This document shows, piece by piece, positions 33,366-35,276 of a stretch of DNA of 35,276 nt. How positions within the stretch are numbered: the first letter of the stretch is position 1; each line of letters begins with the position of its first letter. Source of the stretch: an uncultured Eubacterium sp. (GTDB lineage: Bacteria > Bacillota > Clostridia > Lachnospirales > Lachnospiraceae); assembly GCA_910577295.1 (NCBI GenBank), contig CAJTLS010000026.1:1-35276 (forward strand), read 5' to 3'. The translations under genes and the position numbers were made by a program. The notes below the pieces were generated by a model. That model saw only the letters and a program-made list of their open reading frames with translations. It did not search any database and was not told the origin of the DNA.

Positions 33366-34598
33366 ATGAAAAAAGTAATTGTAATCGGAGGAGCCGCTGG
33401 AATGATGGCAGCCATCCAGAGCGCCGCCTGCGGAAACGAAGTTTTTCTTCTTGAAAAAAACGAAAAATTAGGTAAAAAGCTATTTATCACAGGAAAAGGG
33501 AGATGTAACGTCACCAACGCCTGTGATATTTCTGATTTATTTTCTAATGTTGTAAGTAATTCCAAATTCTTATATAGTGCATTTTACTCATTTTCCAATG
33601 AGAATGTCATGCAGTTTTTCGAGTCGGTTGGCGTTCCTCTCAAAATTGAGCGGGGACAGCGCGTGTTTCCGGCATCGGATAAATCTTCCGATATCATACG
33701 GGCGCTCGCACAGGAGTGTGAACGAAAGCGGGTTCACGTCTGTTTTCATCATACCGTACGCCAGCTCACAATAACGGACAACCGAATCCAAGGTGTTGTT
33801 CTGGCTGACGGAAAGAAAATGGCGGCGGATAAAGTCATTGTGGCGACCGGTGGCAAAACATATTCTTCCACGGGTTCTGCCGGAGACGGATACGATATGG
33901 CCGGACAGTGTGGGCATACGATTCAGCCAATACGTGCCGGACTGACCGGCTGGGTGTCTTCTGACGGCATGGGAAAACAACTGCAGGGATTGACGTTGAA
34001 AAATATCCGCATACGCATCACTACACCAGACAACACGAAAAAGACGCTCTATGAGGGATTTGGCGAACTCTTATTTACGCATTACGGCGTCAGCGGGCCG
34101 CTGATGCTGACGGCAAGCAGTCTGCTCGGAGATCGTCTGCAGGAACAGCCATTGCTGTTACATATCGACTTGAAGCCGGCGCTTTCTCGCGAAAAGCTTG
34201 ACCGTCGCCTCATTGACGATTTTTCTTCCGCCATGAACAGCGAGATTAAAAATGCCTGCCGTCACTTACTGCCAAAGAGTATGTTGAGCGCAGTATTACA
34301 TCGGGCAAAAATCGATTCGAAAGTAAAAATTAATCAAATTACAAAAGATACCCGTTTGAAACTGGTTGACACAATAAAAGATTATACGTTACCATTAGAA
34401 CAGTTACGGGACATGGAAGAGGCTATTGTTACACGCGGCGGCGTTGACGTAACGCAAGTCGATTCATCGACAATGGAATCAAAATTAATATCGGGACTGT
34501 TTTTTGCCGGAGAAGTTTTGGATTTGGATGCGTTGACAGGTGGGTTTAATTTACAGATTGCATGGTCGACCGGCTATCTGGCCGGAATGGAATTTTAA
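33366..34598 (+). CDS. HI0933/YhiN-family flavoprotein oxidoreductase
   Basis: A 410-aa FAD-binding protein of the HI0933 (BaiN-like) family, whose general substrate is unknown. Hallmarks are GKGRCNVTN near residue 43, GGKTYSSTGSAGDGY in the middle, and the C-terminal TGGFNLQIAWSTGYLAG. The N-terminal dinucleotide motif reads VIGGAAGMM; most members have one more Gly (GGGAAG), so the FAD loop is slightly unusual. Start ATG 33366 has GGGGA 6 nt upstream. The frame is open upstream into the lipoprotein gene, without a good start. The gene lies 20 nt before cmk, a common clostridial pairing. Confidence 0.88.
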   Translation: MKKVIVIGGAAGMMAAIQSAACGNEVFLLEKNEKLGKKLFITGKGRCNVTNACDISDLFSNVVSNSKFLYSAFYSFSNENVMQFFESVGVPLKIERGQRVFPASDKSSDIIRALAQECERKRVHVCFHHTVRQLTITDNRIQGVVLADGKKMAADKVIVATGGKTYSSTGSAGDGYDMAGQCGHTIQPIRAGLTGWVSSDGMGKQLQGLTLKNIRIRITTPDNTKKTLYEGFGELLFTHYGVSGPLMLTASSLLGDRLQEQPLLLHIDLKPALSREKLDRRLIDDFSSAMNSEIKNACRHLLPKSMLSAVLHRAKIDSKVKINQITKDTRLKLVDTIKDYTLPLEQLRDMEEAIVTRGGVDVTQVDSSTMESKLISGLFFAGEVLDLDALTGGFNLQIAWSTGYLAGMEF

Positions 34599-34618
34599 TA
34601 TCAGGAGGTAGAAAAACA

Positions 34619-35276
34619 ATGAATATTGCAATTGATGGGCCGGCTGGCGCCGGTAAAAGCTCGATCGCCAGACTGGCGGCAAAGAAACTGAATTATGTCT
34701 ATGTGGATACAGGCGCTATGTTCCGGACAATGGCGCTGTATTTTCTCAATGAAAACATCAATCCGTCGGAAGAAGAAACCGTCACAGCCAATTGCGGACA
34801 AATTCAGATTGCGATTGAATATCAGAATGGAGAGCAGCATATTTTTTTAAATGGTAATGATGTATCTGCGGATATCCGCAAAGAAGAGGTAGGCAGGCAG
34901 GCATCCGTGATTGCCAGATATCCGGCAGTGCGCACAAAACTTCTGAATCTGCAGCGTAAACTGGCTTCCGAAAACGATGTCATTATGGACGGACGCGATA
35001 TCGGTACGGTTGTTTTGCCAGAAGCGGAATGTAAAGTATATTTGACGGCCAGTGCCGGGGTACGGGCCGAGCGCCGCTATAAAGAATTAAGAGAAAAAGG
35101 AATTGACTGCGATTTGGCAGAGATTGAAAAAGATATTATAGCAAGGGATGAACAGGATATGAAACGCGAGATTGCGCCGCTGACACAGGCGGAAGACGCC
35201 GTGCTTGTCGACTCATCCAATCTGACAATAGACGAAGTTGTTGAAAAGATATGCGAATTGGCGAAAGGAGCCAGCA
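34619..35276 (+). CDS. cmk: Cytidylate kinase, cut by the right edge
   Basis: Phosphorylates CMP and dCMP. Reading from ATG 34619 gives 219 codons with no stop before the window ends, close to the full length of about 220-230 aa. AGGAGG at 34603-34608 precedes the start. Visible are the P-loop GPAGAGKSS (7-15), the YVDTGAMFRTMAL block, the conserved MDGRDIGTVV motif, and a lid region rich in Arg (RAERRYKELREKG, then RDEQDMKREIAPL). In Clostridia ispH and rpsA often follow; they would lie outside this window. Confidence 0.95.
   Translation, partial: MNIAIDGPAGAGKSSIARLAAKKLNYVYVDTGAMFRTMALYFLNENINPSEEETVTANCGQIQIAIEYQNGEQHIFLNGNDVSADIRKEEVGRQASVIARYPAVRTKLLNLQRKLASENDVIMDGRDIGTVVLPEAECKVYLTASAGVRAERRYKELREKGIDCDLAEIEKDIIARDEQDMKREIAPLTQAEDAVLVDSSNLTIDEVVEKICELAKGAS

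Overview
This window looks like a chromosomal stretch from an anaerobic Firmicute of the class Clostridia, most likely Lachnospiraceae. The evidence is strong AGGAGG-type ribosome sites, TATAAT promoters and Firmicute-like gene order (rpsO-pnp, tepA-ftsK, rimO-pgsA-pncC, HI0933-type flavoprotein followed by cmk). The taxon is inferred from protein style and gene order, not from a search. There is no phage, transposase, rRNA, tRNA or CRISPR array. Nearly all genes read on the + strand.

Region 1 (1-12770) is a nitrogen/glutamine block. A start codon of a gene leaving the window on the minus strand is followed by a promoter, an attenuator-like leader, and gltB-gltD-glnA-like-ANTAR-carA-carB with no obvious terminator between them. 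GltBD makes glutamate from glutamine and 2-oxoglutarate, and CarAB uses glutamine to make carbamoyl phosphate. The glnA-like protein has lost most catalytic metal and glutamate ligands of glutamine synthetase. The next gene is an ANTAR RNA-binding antiterminator whose receiver domain lacks a phosphoacceptor. This pair is the best candidate for an undescribed regulatory system: a dead glutamine synthetase acting as a nitrogen sensor for an RNA-binding regulator.

Region 2 (12771-17678) holds rpsO with its own promoter and terminator, a NUDIX hydrolase, pnp with a long structured leader, a nitrilase-family amidase behind two terminator-like hairpins, and a ClpP-class protease of the TepA type. 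Region 3 (17723-22010) is ftsK/spoIIIE with two overlapping ATP-grasp ligase genes downstream.

Region 4 (22011-22627) is non-coding and dominated by a 482-bp nearly end-to-end palindrome (22021-22502), with perfect 20-bp ends, a perfect 21-bp internal block and a perfect 15-bp centre. Two unrelated small hairpins occupy equivalent positions in the two arms. It may be a MITE-like element or a giant structured RNA. The fhs promoter lies just downstream.

Region 5 (22628-28765) carries fhs (one-carbon metabolism), convergent pyrBI (aspartate carbamoyltransferase, the step after CarAB), a divergent aconitase-superfamily hydratase, a small ferredoxin and a conserved small protein of unknown function. 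Region 6 (28855-35276) is a tight run: a small alarmone synthetase, folD, rimO, pgsA, pncC, a GerMN-like lipoprotein, an HI0933-type flavoprotein, and cmk, which runs off the right edge.
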